Assembly: GCA_016934875.1 (NCBI GenBank)
Contig: JAFGSC010000340.1
Location: 1 to 16,111 of the forward strand
Length of the DNA: 16,111 nucleotides
Direction: 5' to 3'
Source of the DNA: Candidatus Atribacteria bacterium
GTDB lineage: Bacteria > Atribacterota > Phoenicimicrobiia > Phoenicimicrobiales > Stramentimicrobiaceae
Shown here: in pieces, positions 1 to 8,508 of the stretch
Layout of the letters: each line of letters starts with the position of its first letter
How positions within the stretch are numbered: the first letter of the stretch is position 1
Notes under the pieces: model-generated
Seen by the model: only the letters and a program-made list of their open reading frames with translations
Database searches by the model: none
What the model was told of the DNA's origin: nothing
Made by a program: the position numbers and the translations under genes

Positions 1-542
1 TATTTTCAAGTATTTCATATAGATTCAGCAAGTCCAATAAAAACAATCTTTGTGGCTTTGTGTCTTCGTGTGAACGAATTATTCAGGTTAAAAAAGATGA
101 AAATCTAATTAGGATATCACATTTCCCGTCAAATACTATTTTGAAAGGAACAAGATATGTTCTATCTGCTAAAGATATCATAAATAGAGAAAATGTAGTC
201 TTTAATATTGAAAGGTTGTCAAATGATGAAGTATTAAATAGGTTAAATGAAACTCATATACTAGTCAATCAATTCGGTTCGGGATATGGGTTATTAGCAG
301 TTGAAGCTATGGCAAGAGGGTGCGTGATTGTAAGCAGAATTGCTGATTGGTTTAATAATGAATATCCCGAACACCCTGTACTTCATTGCGAGGCGGAAGA
401 ATTAGTTAGTGTACTTGATGATTTAATTAATAATCCTGCAAAAATAATAGAAATTGGGAAAAAAAGCATTGCGTATTATAATAAGTTCCACTCACCGGAA
501 GCAGTTGGTAATTATTACAAAAGAGTGCTAAATCTGAATTAG
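1..542 (+). CDS. Glycosyltransferase (GT4-like), C-terminal part, 5' truncated by window edge
   Basis: The reading frame is open from the first bases of the window to the TAG at 540-542, so this is the 3' end of a longer gene. The GTG at 60 is in frame but lies inside continuing coding sequence, and I do not think it is the start. The visible 179 or so residues are the donor-binding half of a GT-B glycosyltransferase. An early HFPSN..LKGT segment (about 124-150) is typical of GT4-like enzymes. It is followed by GYGLLAVEAMARG (about 282-320), whose Glu in EAMA is the usual nucleotide-sugar phosphate/ribose contact. The likely role is adding one sugar to the lipid-linked repeat unit at the cytoplasmic face of the inner membrane. 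The Wzx gene follows after 8 bases. The acceptor domain is not visible, so donor and linkage cannot be named. Confidence 0.85.
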   Translation, partial: FSSISYRFSKSNKNNLCGFVSSCERIIQVKKDENLIRISHFPSNTILKGTRYVLSAKDIINRENVVFNIERLSNDEVLNRLNETHILVNQFGSGYGLLAVEAMARGCVIVSRIADWFNNEYPEHPVLHCEAEELVSVLDDLINNPAKIIEIGKKSIAYYNKFHSPEAVGNYYKRVLNLN

Positions 543-550
543 ATTACTAT

Positions 551-2020
551 ATGAGCTCGAGGATAGATTTTGCAAAGGATGCCATTGTTTATGGGCTAGG
601 TACAGGGCTGAAAAAATTCATTGGGATTTTTTTATTGCCCTTTTATACAAGAGCGCTATCGGTGGAAGAATATGGCATTCTTGGCACTGTTGGAGCCTTT
701 TCAATGTTCTTTTCAGCGGTGCTGAATTTAGGATTGGATTCAGCAACAGGATATTACTATTTCAAACCGCAAGAAGATACCGAGAAGGGAAGAATACTAT
801 TTACCCATTTTGTTATCAGAATCATAGGAATTGTCCCTCCTTTAATTTTAAGCTTTTTCTCTACTCCTTTATCAAAGATATTATTTGGTACAACTAAATA
901 TAATTGGATCGTTTTTGCTTCCATCATGCTGGTTCCAATCGATTTGTTAATGAGCGAGCAATCACATATATACAGGTATCTGCGAAAACCCTGGAGTTAC
1001 AATATCATAACCATTGTTAAATCGTTTGTTAATATTGGAATTGGGATATCATTGGTTGTTATTCTAAGATGGGGGGTTTGGGGAGCTCAAATTGCAAGCA
1101 TTACTAGCAGTTCAATCGTTATTATAGGATCTTTTATTATTTACACAAGAAGATTTTATAATTACGCGTTCAGCTTCTACTGGGCAAAAAGGATGATCAA
1201 TTTTGGATTTCCTCTAATTTGGGCTGGTCTGGCAACTTGGGTTTATAACAGCAGTGATCGCTTTTTTCTTCTTCACTATGCTGATGTTGATGAAATTGGA
1301 TATTACTCGATTGGTACAATTTTTTCGCAGCCTATTGGATTAATTAATATGGCAGTTCAAATGAGCTTCGGAGTTTTGTTTTTTAAGCAATATCATGAAG
1401 AATTTGATCCTGACAAACCTGCATCAAAAAAGCTAGCGATTGCTGCTTATGATTTATACCTTTCAATTGCCGTTGTTTTAGCGGGTAGTTTATCCGTAAT
1501 GGGTCCTATATTAGTTAATTTCGTAACCACTCCTGAATACATAAACGGTGCACTTGCCATCCCTTTTTTAACATTTTCTCTAATCTATTCGCAGTCATAT
1601 CAGACAGTAGCACCAGGCATTACATTGGCAGAGAAAAATTGGTATTACACTTTTTTCACAATTCTAACAGCTCTGGTTAATATAGGTTTAAATTTTATAT
1701 TTATACCAAAATGGGGTTTTGTAGGTGCCTCAGCTACAACTTTATGTTCTTTTATGATCTATGCTTTTCTTAAAATTTACATCGCAAACAAGTATTTCAG
1801 AATAGACTATCCATTTTCAAAATATATTGCCTTATTAATCATAACAAGTGCTATTTCGATTATTTACCCCATTGCAGAGTTGGTATATAAAATGGAATTG
1901 AGCTTGGTAACTAAAATAATTACAGTACTGTTCATTTGTAGCCTCCCATTTATATTTAAGTTAATTAGCATTAATAAAATCCTATCATTATTAAAGTTAA
2001 AAACCAGAAATTCTGAGTAG
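551..2020 (+). CDS. wzx: Wzx-type polysaccharide flippase
   Basis: This 489-residue, highly hydrophobic protein belongs to the polysaccharide biosynthesis / oligosaccharide flippase family (MOP/MVF superfamily). It should translocate undecaprenyl-diphosphate-linked repeat units across the inner membrane. Features seen: an N-terminal segment with LLPFYTRALSVEEYG (about residues 28-42), characteristic of Wzx; many hydrophobic helices spread over the whole length (about 12-14 by eye); YNSSDRFFL at 232-240, a conserved polar patch in a helix; and IPKWGFVGASATTL at 385-398, the typical late Wzx repeat. The length is normal for the family. Neighbours are the Wzy-like polymerase 13 bases downstream and glycosyltransferases on both sides, which favours Wzx over MurJ or teichuronic exporters. 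The substrate cannot be read from the sequence. Confidence 0.93.
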   Translation: MSSRIDFAKDAIVYGLGTGLKKFIGIFLLPFYTRALSVEEYGILGTVGAFSMFFSAVLNLGLDSATGYYYFKPQEDTEKGRILFTHFVIRIIGIVPPLILSFFSTPLSKILFGTTKYNWIVFASIMLVPIDLLMSEQSHIYRYLRKPWSYNIITIVKSFVNIGIGISLVVILRWGVWGAQIASITSSSIVIIGSFIIYTRRFYNYAFSFYWAKRMINFGFPLIWAGLATWVYNSSDRFFLLHYADVDEIGYYSIGTIFSQPIGLINMAVQMSFGVLFFKQYHEEFDPDKPASKKLAIAAYDLYLSIAVVLAGSLSVMGPILVNFVTTPEYINGALAIPFLTFSLIYSQSYQTVAPGITLAEKNWYYTFFTILTALVNIGLNFIFIPKWGFVGASATTLCSFMIYAFLKIYIANKYFRIDYPFSKYIALLIITSAISIIYPIAELVYKMELSLVTKIITVLFICSLPFIFKLISINKILSLLKLKTRNSE

Positions 2021-2021
2021 C

Positions 2022-2027
2022 AGGGAG
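2022..2027 (+). promoter_or_regulatory. Ribosome binding site supporting the GTG start of wzy
   Basis: AGGGAG sits 6 bases upstream of the GTG at 2034. This is a clear Shine-Dalgarno match in a window where most starts have weak sites. It supports GTG 2034 as the start of the polymerase gene. Confidence 0.6.
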
Positions 2028-2033
2028 CGATTT

Positions 2034-3467
2034 GTGAAAGGACTAATAATTATTTCATTTGTTTTGATAGTTGGAACAATTCTTATCATAAAGGATAAAG
2101 ATATTGCGTTCTGGACATTTCTAAACTTGTATTTTGATCCTGGAGGATATTTTTTAGTATATATGGGAAGTAATTTGTTAGGGAGTATTAATCATTCCGA
2201 TATTTTTATAATGTTAATAATCATAACTGCCGTACATACTAATTTTAATCTGGGGCATTTATTTAAGGATAAACAATTCAAATATTACGTAAATGCTTTG
2301 TCGGTTTTTATCCTTTACTTTTATTTTATTTATGGTGGCATTGTACCCATACTTCATGATGATCTCAATTATCCGCAGTTTTTACTTAAAACCCGGAATA
2401 TGATTTGGGGAATCGTCATTTTGTTTACCTCATATCATTTCGCTCTCAGAGGATTATACAAGTTCTATAAAACAACGCTAATAATTGGTGTAATATGTTT
2501 AAGCTTATACTGGATCACTTTAGCGACAGGTTTTGAACTTATTCCTGTTATTAACATTGAACGTTATAGAGGAACAGGTATCACGAGGCTTGTAATGGGA
2601 GGATATGGCTATTTTTCGATACTTTTTCCATTGGCTTTATTTTCATATTTATTATCACGTAAGCTTAGATTCAGAATGATCCACCGCAAATGGCTTTATT
2701 ATGCTGGAATTGCAATGCTAATGACTCTTCTGGTCACACTCACCCGAAGAGTATTTCTAGACATATTTTTTACTCTTATTATCGCTTCATTACTCTTGAG
2801 ATATCTCTATAAATTAAAGTTTTTAACTGGTATGTATAAATACATAATTCCGCTTTTTTTAGTATTTTTTAGTATCCAATTTGTTCTACCCCGGTATACA
2901 GGTTTTATAAGGAATATTGGTTTGGATGTTTATTCCTTAATTACAACACAAAAAGACACCAGAGGTGTTCAAGACTACCGACTATCAGGAATAAACGAGC
3001 TGGAGCTAGTAAGAAAAGAAATTTTTGATAATCTTATTTTGGGAACAGGATATTCACGTTTGTATTGGGGTGATACTGGGTATGCAACTTCTTCAAGAGG
3101 TGACAAATATGCGCTATTAGCAGACGCTGCTTCGGAAGTGCCAATTTATTACCTTTTCTTTGGCTTTGGATTGATTGGTGCAATTCTAATTTTATGGATT
3201 TACTACCTCGTTACTAAAAAGTCACATGAATTATTAAAACTGATTAAAACAAATCGAATGCTTTATCTGAATGATCCTGTTCACTTGATTTTTGCCTTAT
3301 ATACTATTCTCTGGATAATAGGGAAGGTCACGCATGAAGCTTATACACTCAGCCGCGATTTCAGACCTTCATCTTTTGGAGGATTTATGCTTCTTTGTGC
3401 GTTAGTATTTGTTTTGGCATACAAATTTAAACTCGCTGAACAAACGAGTAAATCGATTAATCTTTAG
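2034..3467 (+). CDS. wzy: Wzy-like O-antigen polymerase / ligase-family membrane protein
   Basis: This 477-residue polytopic membrane protein has the layout of the O-antigen ligase/polymerase (Wzy_C-like) family. Hydrophobic helices fill residues 1-285, a polar, probably periplasmic stretch lies at about 286-370, and further helices follow at about 370-395 and 415-465. Family-like signatures are VTLTRRVFLD at 234-243, at the place of the usual SRG/SR motif, and RLSGINELELVRKEIFDNLI at 316-335 followed by LGTGYS (336-341). After these comes a loop and then EVPIYYLFFGFGLIGA (368-383), like the 'late-loop, GiiG' segment of polymerases. It should join flipped repeat units into a chain in the periplasm. 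Ligase (WaaL) is the alternative, but the position directly after wzx favours polymerase. The GTG start is supported by AGGGAG at 2022-2027. Confidence 0.82.
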   Translation: MKGLIIISFVLIVGTILIIKDKDIAFWTFLNLYFDPGGYFLVYMGSNLLGSINHSDIFIMLIIITAVHTNFNLGHLFKDKQFKYYVNALSVFILYFYFIYGGIVPILHDDLNYPQFLLKTRNMIWGIVILFTSYHFALRGLYKFYKTTLIIGVICLSLYWITLATGFELIPVINIERYRGTGITRLVMGGYGYFSILFPLALFSYLLSRKLRFRMIHRKWLYYAGIAMLMTLLVTLTRRVFLDIFFTLIIASLLLRYLYKLKFLTGMYKYIIPLFLVFFSIQFVLPRYTGFIRNIGLDVYSLITTQKDTRGVQDYRLSGINELELVRKEIFDNLILGTGYSRLYWGDTGYATSSRGDKYALLADAASEVPIYYLFFGFGLIGAILILWIYYLVTKKSHELLKLIKTNRMLYLNDPVHLIFALYTILWIIGKVTHEAYTLSRDFRPSSFGGFMLLCALVFVLAYKFKLAEQTSKSINL

Positions 3468-3479
3468 CTTAATTAGGGA

Positions 3480-4691
3480 ATGAATAAAGCAATTTGTTTA
3501 ATAGATATCACAGGTTCTTTTGGTGGCGCTCAAAAGAGATACGCAACCTTATTTAATCATATTTCAAAAGAACGAAAAGATTATTATTTAATTATCAATT
3601 ATACTTTATATGAGTTATTGAGAAAAGAAGGAATACTCACAACTGAATCTAATATTATTTTTGTAAATTTGGGGAAGGCCGATAAGCCTAATTCAAAGCC
3701 ACCATACTTAAAAAATTCAACTGCAACGCTTAAAATATCTAAAAAGAAAAACAGTATAATACAGACACTCGGTGGAATAAGGGCATTTGCTAAGCTATCT
3801 TGTACGTGGCTTATTTTCGTACTTGAGCTTTTTAAAATCATTCGTTCAAAAAAAATAAGATTAGTTTATGGAGTTTGGCACGGTGGTATTTGGCTTAATC
3901 CTGTGAAGAGGCTACTTGGCATCAAATTGATATACAGCTACAATAATGCCAATGCTTCTGATCTGGATACAAAATGGTGGCGGTACTTTGAGTCAGAGTA
4001 CTGGGTTATTAGAAGCTGTGATAAGATCGATTTTTTGTCAAAACATATAATTCAGAATCTGGAGAACGTTGTTGGACCGATTAGTGCATCAAGAATTACT
4101 ATAACTAATAGCAGTTTTATTAATTATGAACACTTTTTTCCGGATAATGAAAAAAACAATAGTGTTGTATTCTTATCACGGCTTATCAGCGATAAAAATC
4201 CCAAATTGTATCTGGAATCAATAGAACAATTCAATAAGACTTTTGCAGGCGCTGAAAAGATTCAGTTCTATTTAATTGGCAATGGTATTTTATATGATGA
4301 ATTGGACGATTTTATTAAAAGAAACGAACTGGACAATGTTCGTCTCATAAAGAATGAATACCAACCTGCCAAATATTTAAGAAAGTCTAAAGTATTTGTT
4401 TCGATCCAGCAAAATGAAAACTATCCAAGCCAATCTTTAATTGAGGCTATGGCTTGTGAGAATGCAGTAATTGCATCAAATGTCGGGCAGACTAGTTCAT
4501 TGGTTACAAATAGTGAAGGAATTCTTGTGAACCTGACCAAGTATGAAATAGCTGATGCGCTAACTCGATTGTTTAGTGATCAGCAGTTGATTAACACTTA
4601 TGGTAAGCAAGCCAGAAATAAAGTCTTGAGCGAGCACACAATTGAGAATTTTGCTTCACATTTTTATTCTATAATCAACTCGTTTAAGTAA
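3480..4691 (+). CDS. Glycosyltransferase, GT4-like (GT-B fold)
   Basis: This 403-residue GT-B enzyme has both domains. The N-terminal domain opens with LIDITGSFGGAQKR (residues 7-20), where the Gly-Gly-Ala loop is typical of GT4 acceptor domains. The C-terminal domain has FLSRLISDKNP (231-241), YLIGNG (264-269) and NENYPSQSLIEAMACE (312-327). The second Glu of the EX7E motif is Glu322, but the first position is Asn314, with a Glu just before it at 313. A basic, poorly conserved insert lies at about 67-95. It is probably cytosolic and membrane-associated, transferring one sugar to the lipid-linked intermediate. The ATG is reached 12 bases after wzy. AGGGA abuts it directly, too close for a normal ribosome site. 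Donor and linkage are unknown. Confidence 0.88.
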   Translation: MNKAICLIDITGSFGGAQKRYATLFNHISKERKDYYLIINYTLYELLRKEGILTTESNIIFVNLGKADKPNSKPPYLKNSTATLKISKKKNSIIQTLGGIRAFAKLSCTWLIFVLELFKIIRSKKIRLVYGVWHGGIWLNPVKRLLGIKLIYSYNNANASDLDTKWWRYFESEYWVIRSCDKIDFLSKHIIQNLENVVGPISASRITITNSSFINYEHFFPDNEKNNSVVFLSRLISDKNPKLYLESIEQFNKTFAGAEKIQFYLIGNGILYDELDDFIKRNELDNVRLIKNEYQPAKYLRKSKVFVSIQQNENYPSQSLIEAMACENAVIASNVGQTSSLVTNSEGILVNLTKYEIADALTRLFSDQQLINTYGKQARNKVLSEHTIENFASHFYSIINSFK

Positions 4692-4708
4692 AGGATAAAT
4701 GATAATTA

Positions 4709-5938
4709 ATGTCAGATTCATTGGAAACAATGCAAAAAGTAATCTACCTGGCTGAACACACCAGAAACACTGGATATTATCCTCCGCATGATATGTATCC
4801 AAATTTTTTTACTTACCCTTTTGCCGGACGCATGGGGCGCATTTTTAAAAAGTATTATCCCGAATGGTCAGTAGAAGTTTGGAGGATTGATTCTTCTATT
4901 GATAAATTCATGGAATCAGTCATAGATGATGTAAAATTTAAAATTTATCCTGCCAAAGGAAATAGACATATTGGGATATATTCACTAGCATTTATCAAAG
5001 ACCTTGTAAATTTAGTGCCTAATACAATTATCAATATCCAAAATATTCATACATTTTTCTTTTACCAGGTATTAGCTATTGCGCCGAAATCCGTGTATAT
5101 TACTGCTCAACATCATGGGGATAGATCTCCCTATTTTGGGATAAAAAACTACAAAGGACTAAAAAGGGTCAAAGCCTATATCTTTCTGATCTTAGAGAAA
5201 CTTGTTATAAATAATATTTCGCATTTTTTTTTAATTGATATTGAACAAATACCTTATATCAAAAAAAGTCTAAAAGAAATTGATGGGAAGTACAGCATAA
5301 CTCCAATTGGAATTGATTTTAGCAATATCAAACAATTGCCTAGAAATGAGGCATGTAAATTACTGAATATCGATCCCCAAAAAAAATACATGTTTTATTT
5401 GGGAAAATATTATGATCTAAAACAAGTAGATCAATTGTGTCATATTTATGAACAGATCAAAACCATCAATCCTGATATTAAACTATTAGTTGCCGGCGGT
5501 TCGCCAAAAGATAAATTTTACTCAAATATCAAAGCCTGCGGGGCAATTGATTTTGGTCCTGTTTTAAATTCAGAAGTCTACAAACTTTACTCTGCAGCGG
5601 ATGTATATGTTTCAATGGCTTTCAGAGAAGACAATTTTGGCGGTGTAGGTTTGGCAATGATAGAAGCCATGGCGTGCAACAAACCTGTGGTTTGCAAAAG
5701 CTTGAAAAATATGCCGCCAAAATTGCGAGCCAAAGTAGGACGAATGCCAATGAATGAGAATGAAATGGTGGAGAACATATTTTACGTTCTCGAGCATAAG
5801 GATCAATATAAGAATGGACGAAAGATCGTTGAATCTTTATACGATTATTCTGCTATCCAGGAAAAAACTTCCAGGATTTATAACCAACTGTTGAATTTTC
5901 CACCCGGCAAGTGCAAAATAAAAGAAGAGGATTACTAA
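4709..5938 (+). CDS. Glycosyltransferase, GT4-like (GT-B fold)
   Basis: This 409-residue protein has a GT4-like C-terminal half. It shows TPIGIDFSNI (198-207), the usual hinge between the domains; YLGKYYDLKQVD (230-241), the start of the donor domain; LLVAGGSP (259-266); and AADVYVSMAFREDNFGGVG (296-314), followed by Glu319 in IEAMAC. The last motif has extra residues compared with a standard EX7E, so the acidic residues at 307-308 may act in place of the first Glu. TAQHHGDRSP at 132-141 is a likely acceptor- or phosphate-binding loop. AAGGA lies 13 bases before the chosen ATG. Met8 (4730) is an alternative start that would remove only a polar leader. It lies between two other glycosyltransferase genes and should add one residue of the repeat unit. 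Specificity is unknown. Confidence 0.85.
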   Translation: MSDSLETMQKVIYLAEHTRNTGYYPPHDMYPNFFTYPFAGRMGRIFKKYYPEWSVEVWRIDSSIDKFMESVIDDVKFKIYPAKGNRHIGIYSLAFIKDLVNLVPNTIINIQNIHTFFFYQVLAIAPKSVYITAQHHGDRSPYFGIKNYKGLKRVKAYIFLILEKLVINNISHFFLIDIEQIPYIKKSLKEIDGKYSITPIGIDFSNIKQLPRNEACKLLNIDPQKKYMFYLGKYYDLKQVDQLCHIYEQIKTINPDIKLLVAGGSPKDKFYSNIKACGAIDFGPVLNSEVYKLYSAADVYVSMAFREDNFGGVGLAMIEAMACNKPVVCKSLKNMPPKLRAKVGRMPMNENEMVENIFYVLEHKDQYKNGRKIVESLYDYSAIQEKTSRIYNQLLNFPPGKCKIKEEDY

Positions 5939-5942
5939 AAAA

Positions 5943-6743
5943 ATGGAAACGATAGTCTTTTTCTATAGGTCAACACACGGTGATCTGTCCAAACGAAAAG
6001 AGAATTCCCGGCCTCCATTTTTTTCAAAGTTAAGCTGTTTGAGGAGTTTTATAAGAGCAGTTGATAAGTTATCGTGCGACTATAAAATATTTTTTTGCAA
6101 TGATACACCAATTCCTAATGATAGGCTAGAGCTAATGGGTAAATATGGTGAAGTAATCAATATGAGCCATCTAGGAAATGGGGGATCGCAAAGGTTTATA
6201 TTTAAACTGGCAAAAAATCAAAGATCGGAATTAATCTATTTTGCTGAAGATGACTATTTATACATCGACACAGCATTTGTTTCTGCTGTAAATACAATGT
6301 TTATATTAAATAACATCGATTATTTCACTTTGTATGACCATCCTGACAGGTACAAGAATTTGAGATCTGATCCCAGAACCAAATCAAGGATTTATTTAAC
6401 GAATGAATCTCACTGGAGAGTTACATCTTCAACCTGTATGTCCTATGGCTGTAGAACAAAAACGTTTAAAAAAGATTTTTTAAAACACTATATCTTTACC
6501 ATTGGGGTGGATAGGAATGATAGTCTTGCTAAGAGAATATTTAACCGGTTGATAACTATGTTTCAATATTATTCTTGGGATCAAAGCATGTGGCACTGTA
6601 TTCAAGGGATAAAGCCGTATTATTTTGTATTTCCCAAAAGAAGGCTAATTAGCCCTATACCCTCCTTGGCTTCACATATGGAAAAGAGCACGCTAGCTCC
6701 ATTTATCGAGTGGGCGAATATAAGCAGACAAGGCGAGATATAA
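5943..6743 (+). CDS. Putative GT-A-type glycosyltransferase with EDD motif
   Basis: This 266-residue soluble protein starts 4 bases after the previous gene. I do not recognise it as a named family member. It has the plan of a GT-A enzyme: a beta-strand start (METIVFFYRS), KIFFCNDTPIPND at 48-60 as a second Rossmann-like strand, and HLGNGGSQRFIFKLA at 76-90. Then comes LIYFAEDDYLYID at 97-109, where EDD (102-104) sits where a metal-binding DXD would be, as in GT13-type enzymes. WDQSMW (212-217) and PSLASHME (240-247) look like a late catalytic/acceptor region and a C-terminal metal-ligand His. There is no signal peptide or membrane segment. Inference: a cytosolic glycosyltransferase acting on the lipid-linked unit, since all its neighbours are polysaccharide genes. 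The fold assignment is by motif only. Confidence 0.65.
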   Translation: METIVFFYRSTHGDLSKRKENSRPPFFSKLSCLRSFIRAVDKLSCDYKIFFCNDTPIPNDRLELMGKYGEVINMSHLGNGGSQRFIFKLAKNQRSELIYFAEDDYLYIDTAFVSAVNTMFILNNIDYFTLYDHPDRYKNLRSDPRTKSRIYLTNESHWRVTSSTCMSYGCRTKTFKKDFLKHYIFTIGVDRNDSLAKRIFNRLITMFQYYSWDQSMWHCIQGIKPYYFVFPKRRLISPIPSLASHMEKSTLAPFIEWANISRQGEI

Positions 6744-6749
6744 AAAGCT

Positions 6750-7196
6750 ATGGACATTCGTTTTGTTAAAATAAGCAAATCCAAGATGGAAGATTTGGTT
6801 GAATATCTAATTCATGAAACCAAAAATTTTGAGTTTGAAGATTGGTCGAGAGATAATTTTCTGTTAGACCTACCTGGAAAATGGGAATCAAGCCTATTTA
6901 TATATATAAATGATCAATTCGCTGGTTTTTCTATTAATTCCTTAAAATGTAAATCGATTCATATACACTATTTTTTCATAATTCGCAAATTTCGGAATTT
7001 TGGAGTGGGAAAGCTTTTGCTCGCAGAATGCATAAGTTTGGTACAAAAAAGAAATCTTCAGAAATTAGTTTTAAAATGTCATGTAAAAAATTTTAAAGCA
7101 TTAGAATTCTACATAAGAAATTCATTGGCTATTACAAATCTAGATGAATCAAGGACATATTATACACTTGAATTAAAAATTAAAGAAATGAACTAG
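6750..7196 (+). CDS. GNAT-family N-acetyltransferase
   Basis: This 148-residue protein has the GNAT fold core. IHIHYFFIIRKFRNFGVGKLLL (split at residues 70-80 and 81-91) contains the acetyl-CoA pyrophosphate loop as R82-x-x-G85-x-G87. KLVLKCHVKN (105-114) with LEFYIR (118-123) is the usual second half (the N...A..FY pattern). The length matches single-domain GNATs. The probable reaction is transfer of an acyl group from acyl-CoA to an amine, here most likely an amino-sugar of the polysaccharide precursor, by analogy with GNATs in nucleotide-sugar pathways. No aminotransferase or dehydratase of such a pathway is in the window, so the substrate is open. Neighbours are a WbqC-family gene 8 bases downstream and a PIG-L deacetylase after that, which could generate the free amine. 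It has no obvious ribosome site. Confidence 0.8.
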   Translation: MDIRFVKISKSKMEDLVEYLIHETKNFEFEDWSRDNFLLDLPGKWESSLFIYINDQFAGFSINSLKCKSIHIHYFFIIRKFRNFGVGKLLLAECISLVQKRNLQKLVLKCHVKNFKALEFYIRNSLAITNLDESRTYYTLELKIKEMN

Positions 7197-7204
7197 ACTA
7201 GACT

Positions 7205-7882
7205 ATGCTTATTGCTATCCATCAACCGAATTATCTACCGTATGCGGGTTTTTTTGACAAAATGATTCGATCTGACATATTTGTTATACTGGATGATGCG
7301 CAGTTTTCAAAGGGCGATTTTCACAATCGAAATCGCATAAAGACAAAAGATGGTCCAAAGTGGTTGACAATCCCAGTCCATGCAAAGAAAAATCCTATAA
7401 ATGAGATTCGTATTAATAAGGAGTTTACGTTTTCGAAGATGAAATGGAATGAGTATCATATTCATTTGCTTGAAGAAAATTATTCAAAGACTCCCTTCTT
7501 TGACTCAGTATTCAATGAACTCAACACAATTTATTTGAAGGAAGCTTATGAAAATCTAATTGATATTAATATGAACATCATAAAGTTTTTAAAGGATGCT
7601 TTTAATATTGATACACCAATTTATTTATCTAGCGAATTAAATCTTAATGGCGAATTAAAATCAACAGAACGATTGATTGAAATCTGTAACCATTTTGAGG
7701 CAAACCAATATCTTTCCGGGAAAGATGGGCCAAAGTACATGAATATGAAATTATTTGAAGAAGCTAATATTGACGTAATCATACAAAATTACACCCCTGA
7801 ACCATATCATCAACCATTTGGAGAATTCACTCCTTATATGACGGCCCTCGATAGTCTTTTTAACAATGGTACCTTAAGATGA
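7205..7882 (+). CDS. WbqC-family protein
   Basis: This 225-residue protein has an almost textbook WbqC-family N-terminus: HQPNYLPYAGFFDKM at residues 6-20, VILDDAQFSKGDFHNRNRI at 27-45 and PKWLTIPV at 51-58. The C-terminal half has NQYLSGKDGPKYM (167-179) and LDSLFNNG (215-222), also usual for the family. Members occur in O-antigen and capsule clusters; their biochemical reaction is, as far as I know, not firmly established, so I assign only the family. There is no signal peptide or membrane segment, so it should be cytosolic. Its stop overlaps the start of the PIG-L gene by 4 bases (ATGA), suggesting translational coupling and joint function in one sugar-modification step. The length is complete. 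Confidence 0.9.
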   Translation: MLIAIHQPNYLPYAGFFDKMIRSDIFVILDDAQFSKGDFHNRNRIKTKDGPKWLTIPVHAKKNPINEIRINKEFTFSKMKWNEYHIHLLEENYSKTPFFDSVFNELNTIYLKEAYENLIDINMNIIKFLKDAFNIDTPIYLSSELNLNGELKSTERLIEICNHFEANQYLSGKDGPKYMNMKLFEEANIDVIIQNYTPEPYHQPFGEFTPYMTALDSLFNNGTLR

Positions 7883-8508
7883 AGAAAATATTATGTATAG
7901 GAGCACACCCCGATGATATTGAAATTGGCTGTGGTGGTGTTATAAAAAAATATACTGAACTGGGCGCTGAAGTTTACTTTTTGATAGGAACATTAGGTGG
8001 AGAGGTTATTCTGAATGGTAACAATTGGGATACAATCGAACAACAAAGGAAAGACGAAAGTTTTAAATCGGCAAAACTTTTAGGGGCAATTGATGTAATC
8101 TATTTGGAATTGAAAGATACTTTTATCCGACACGATGGTGAAACTGTTAGAAAGGTCGAAAATTATATCAATCAGATTTGTCCGGATACAATCTTCACTC
8201 ATACAAAAGATGATAATCATCAAGACCATAAGAATCTGGCCCTGTCAGTTATATCAGCAAGTCGTCGACAAAAGGTTAACATTCTTCATTATGAATCGCC
8301 TTCTACAGCCCAGACCTTTTTCCCAAAAGTTTATGCTGATATAACGGAAACTATTGATGATAAGATTAAAGCAATTCATGTTTTTGAAACACAAATGGAA
8401 AAGGTTTATGTAAACCCAGAGGTAATTAGGGGCTTAGCTCAGTACAGAGGTTTTAACTCTAATTATCGACTTGCGGAGGCATTTGATATATCAAAATATT
8501 TTATCTAA
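7879..8508 (+). CDS. PIG-L / LmbE-family N-deacetylase
   Basis: This 209-residue zinc hydrolase has the PIG-L hallmark at the N-terminus: LCIGAHPDDIEIGCGG (residues 5-20), in which His10 and Asp13 are expected zinc ligands and Asp12 the catalytic base. The second motif, HTKDDNHQDH (108-117), provides the third ligand, His117. Length and motif spacing fit the family. Family members remove acetyl groups from GlcNAc-type sugars on lipids, nucleotide-sugars or small thiols. Here the likely substrate is an N-acetyl sugar of the polysaccharide precursor. The gene overlaps the WbqC-family gene by 4 bases and precedes the asparagine-synthase-like gene. With the GNAT gene at 6750 it could form a deacetylate/re-acylate set. 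The protein has no signal peptide, so it acts in the cytosol. The exact substrate is not readable. Confidence 0.92.
   Translation: MKKILCIGAHPDDIEIGCGGVIKKYTELGAEVYFLIGTLGGEVILNGNNWDTIEQQRKDESFKSAKLLGAIDVIYLELKDTFIRHDGETVRKVENYINQICPDTIFTHTKDDNHQDHKNLALSVISASRRQKVNILHYESPSTAQTFFPKVYADITETIDDKIKAIHVFETQMEKVYVNPEVIRGLAQYRGFNSNYRLAEAFDISKYFI

Noticed and set aside
60..62. GTG at 60 as the true start of the first gene
   Set aside because: The same frame is open back to the window edge and codes for glycosyltransferase-like sequence, so the GTG is more likely an internal Val codon of a truncated gene.
551..2020. MurJ-type lipid II flippase instead of Wzx
   Set aside because: Motifs such as LLPFYTRALSVEEYG and the position beside a Wzy-like polymerase match polysaccharide flippases.
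3599..3841. Antisense open frame of 80 residues inside a glycosyltransferase gene
   Set aside because: Shadow of the gene on the + strand, with no motif or translation signal of its own. The other short minus-strand frames (about 5587-5806, 10256-10441, 11081-11266, 13028-13243, 14775-15023, 15086-15319) are rejected on the same grounds.
8135..8344. Second-frame + strand open reading of 69 residues inside the PIG-L gene
   Set aside because: It sits in the middle of the deacetylase gene, whose zinc motifs on both sides are in one continuous frame. No start signal or domain supports it.
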